Source: 66-474 sp035572335
GTDB taxonomy: Bacteria; Pseudomonadota; Gammaproteobacteria; Xanthomonadales; Rhodanobacteraceae
DNA: 8,351 nucleotides
Assembly: GCA_035572335.1 (NCBI GenBank)
Contig: DATNAW010000139.1
Span: forward strand, 1 to 8,351
Direction: 5' to 3'
Shown here: positions 6,808 to 8,351 of the stretch, one piece after another
How positions within the stretch are numbered: position 1 is the stretch's first letter
Layout of the letters: every line of letters starts with the position of its first letter
The notes under the pieces: model-generated
The model's input: the letters and a program-made list of their open reading frames with translations, nothing else
Told to the model about the DNA's origin: nothing
Databases searched by the model: none
Position numbers and translations under genes: made by a program

Positions 6808-8351
6808 CATCCGGAAGCCGCCTCGCAATGGCGCACGAGCAGGCGCAGCGACTCGCGGCCCTGCCAGTCGTTGACCATCAATTCGAAGGCGATGCGCAAG
6901 GAGGCGCCGGCCGGCACGTCGCGCCCGGCGCCGAACCAGACCGCTTCATGCGCGCGCCCGTCGCGCGGATCGCGCAGGCGCAAGCGGCGATGCGCGCCGT
7001 CATTGCCCATCGACTTGCAATCGACGCATTCGAACACGTTGTCGAACAGTGGCGCGGGAAAACCCTGTCCCCACGGTCCCGCCACGCGCAGCGCATGCGC
7101 AAGGGCGATGTCGAAATCTTCCGGCGCGAGTTCGCCGTCGCTCACGAGCACCGGTTGCAGCGATTCCGGCGCGACGCGCTCGCGCACCACCGCGTCGAAC
7201 ACCTCCGCGAAGCGCGCAAAGTGGGCCAGCGTCAGCGTCAGGCCAGCCGCCATCGCGTGGCCGCCGAAGCGCACGATCATGCCCGGACAGCGCGCGTCGA
7301 CTTCCGCCAGCGCGTCGCGGATGTGGAAACCCGCGATCGAGCGCGCCGAACCGCGCAACTGGTCGCCCTCGCCCGCCGGCGCGAACACCACCACCGGACG
7401 GTGCCACCGATCTTTCACCTTCGACGCCACCAGACCGACGATGCCGTGGTGCCACGTCGCGTCGAACAATGAAATGCCGATGGCATCCAGCGCCAGGCCA
7501 TCCAGCTTGGCCATGGCGTCATCGACCATCGACGTTTGCAGGTCGCGCCGCTGCGCGTTGATGTCGTGCAGCAAGACCGCGAGTTCGCGCGCACGCGCGG
7601 AATCATCGGCCAGCAGGCATTCGACGCCAATCGTCATGTCGTCGAGCCGCCCCGCCGCATTGACCCGTGGTCCGATCGCGTAGCCGAGATCGGCGGCGAC
7701 CGCAGTGCGGACATCGCGCCGCGAGACTTCGAAGAGCGCCGTGATGCCGGCGCAGGCGTTGCCCGCGCGCATCCTGCGCAAGCCGCCCTCCACCAGCGCG
7801 CGATTGTTGGCATCCAGTGGCACCAGGTCGGCCACCGTGCCCAAGGCGACCAGGTCCAGCAGCGGCGCAAGGTCCACTTCGTCGCGCTTGCCCAGCCGCG
7901 CGCGCAGTGCGAGCAGCAGGTAGAACATCACGCCGACGCCGCAGAGTGCCTTGCTGCCGAAACCGTCGCCCGGAAGATTCGGATTCACGATGGCATCGGC
8001 ATCTGGCAACGCGGCGCCGGGCAGATGGTGATCGGTGACGATGACCCCGCAGCCGCGCGCCTTCGCGGCGGCGATGCCCGCGAGCGATGCAATGCCGTTG
8101 TCGACCGTGAGGATCAAATCCGGCGCGGACTGCATTGTCGCAACCAGTGCGGGTGTGAGACCGTAGCCGTGCACCGCGCGGTCGGGCACGACGTAGCCGA
8201 CGTTCCGTGCACCCAGCCTGCGCAAGCCGCGCACCGCGACCGCGCAACCGGCGGCGCCGTCGCAGTCGTAGTCGCCCGCGACGATGATGCGCGCGTCACG
8301 CGCGACCGCTGCAGCCAGCAGTTCAGTCGCGTGCGCGATGCCGTTCAATCC
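6807..8351 (-). CDS. recJ: Single-stranded-DNA-specific exonuclease RecJ (5' end outside the window)
   Basis: RecJ degrades single-stranded DNA 5' to 3' in RecF-pathway recombination, mismatch repair and base-excision repair, in the cytoplasm, using Mn2+ or Mg2+. The visible 514 residues run from the right edge to TGA at 6809-6807; about 55 to 65 N-terminal residues are missing compared with the 577-residue E. coli protein. Counting from the first visible residue, the DHH phosphoesterase motifs are complete: AGDYDCDG near 25-32, TVDNGI near 82-87, VTDHH near 105-109, LGTVAD with LDANNR near 170-184, and GPRVNAAGRLDD near 227-238. The DHHA1 motif GGHAMAAG follows near 363-370, then the C-terminal OB-like region. 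The frame stays open to base 8351; the TTG near 8348 is an internal Leu codon, not the start. No frameshift or lost catalytic residue is seen. Confidence 0.98.
   Translation of the reverse strand, partial: GLNGIAHATELLAAAVARDARIIVAGDYDCDGAAGCAVAVRGLRRLGARNVGYVVPDRAVHGYGLTPALVATMQSAPDLILTVDNGIASLAGIAAAKARGCGVIVTDHHLPGAALPDADAIVNPNLPGDGFGSKALCGVGVMFYLLLALRARLGKRDEVDLAPLLDLVALGTVADLVPLDANNRALVEGGLRRMRAGNACAGITALFEVSRRDVRTAVAADLGYAIGPRVNAAGRLDDMTIGVECLLADDSARARELAVLLHDINAQRRDLQTSMVDDAMAKLDGLALDAIGISLFDATWHHGIVGLVASKVKDRWHRPVVVFAPAGEGDQLRGSARSIAGFHIRDALAEVDARCPGMIVRFGGHAMAAGLTLTLAHFARFAEVFDAVVRERVAPESLQPVLVSDGELAPEDFDIALAHALRVAGPWGQGFPAPLFDNVFECVDCKSMGNDGAHRRLRLRDPRDGRAHEAVWFGAGRDVPAGASLRIAFELMVNDWQGRESLRLLVRHCEAASG

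Overview
The window is compact, GC-rich bacterial chromosome. The closest fit is a gammaproteobacterium of the Xanthomonadales (Lysobacterales) type, for example the Rhodanobacteraceae/Xanthomonadaceae. This rests on the GC-rich codon choice, the typical gammaproteobacterial forms of RF2 and RecJ, and the presence of recJ, prfB and lysS in one orientation. No marker gene fixes the genus, so the placement is an inference.

Layout from left to right: the first 29 codons of lysS (minus, running off the left edge); prfB for peptide release factor 2 (minus, with the classical programmed +1 frameshift at codon 26); a small four-helix membrane protein of the DUF5668/LiaF-like kind (plus); a hairpin at the convergent junction; a ChrR-like NAD(P)H-dependent FMN/quinone reductase (minus); an exported class I SAM-dependent methyltransferase (minus); a divergent cytosolic catechol/caffeoyl-CoA-type O-methyltransferase (plus); a secreted-domain plus seven-helix membrane protein that looks like a sugar-sensing receptor without an output domain (plus); a secreted two-repeat beta-rich protein of unknown function (plus); a strong intrinsic terminator; and most of recJ (minus, 5' end beyond the right edge).

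The minus-strand core genes recJ, prfB and lysS belong to DNA repair/recombination and translation, and are directly adjacent in E. coli. Here about 5.5 kb of six accessory genes separates recJ from prfB. These six genes do not form an obvious single operon: they lie on both strands, with gaps of 46 to 217 bases, and several have their own clear ribosome binding site. Three of the six have predicted Sec signal peptides, and one more is a membrane protein, so the block leans towards envelope functions. It also holds two methyltransferases and a redox flavoprotein.

I see no tRNA, rRNA, CRISPR array, insertion sequence, integrase, toxin-antitoxin pair or recognisable defence system, and no gene-free stretch longer than about 220 bases. 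The items most worth a second look are the receptor with no output domain, the methyltransferase predicted to act outside the cytoplasm, and the accessory block splitting recJ-prfB-lysS.
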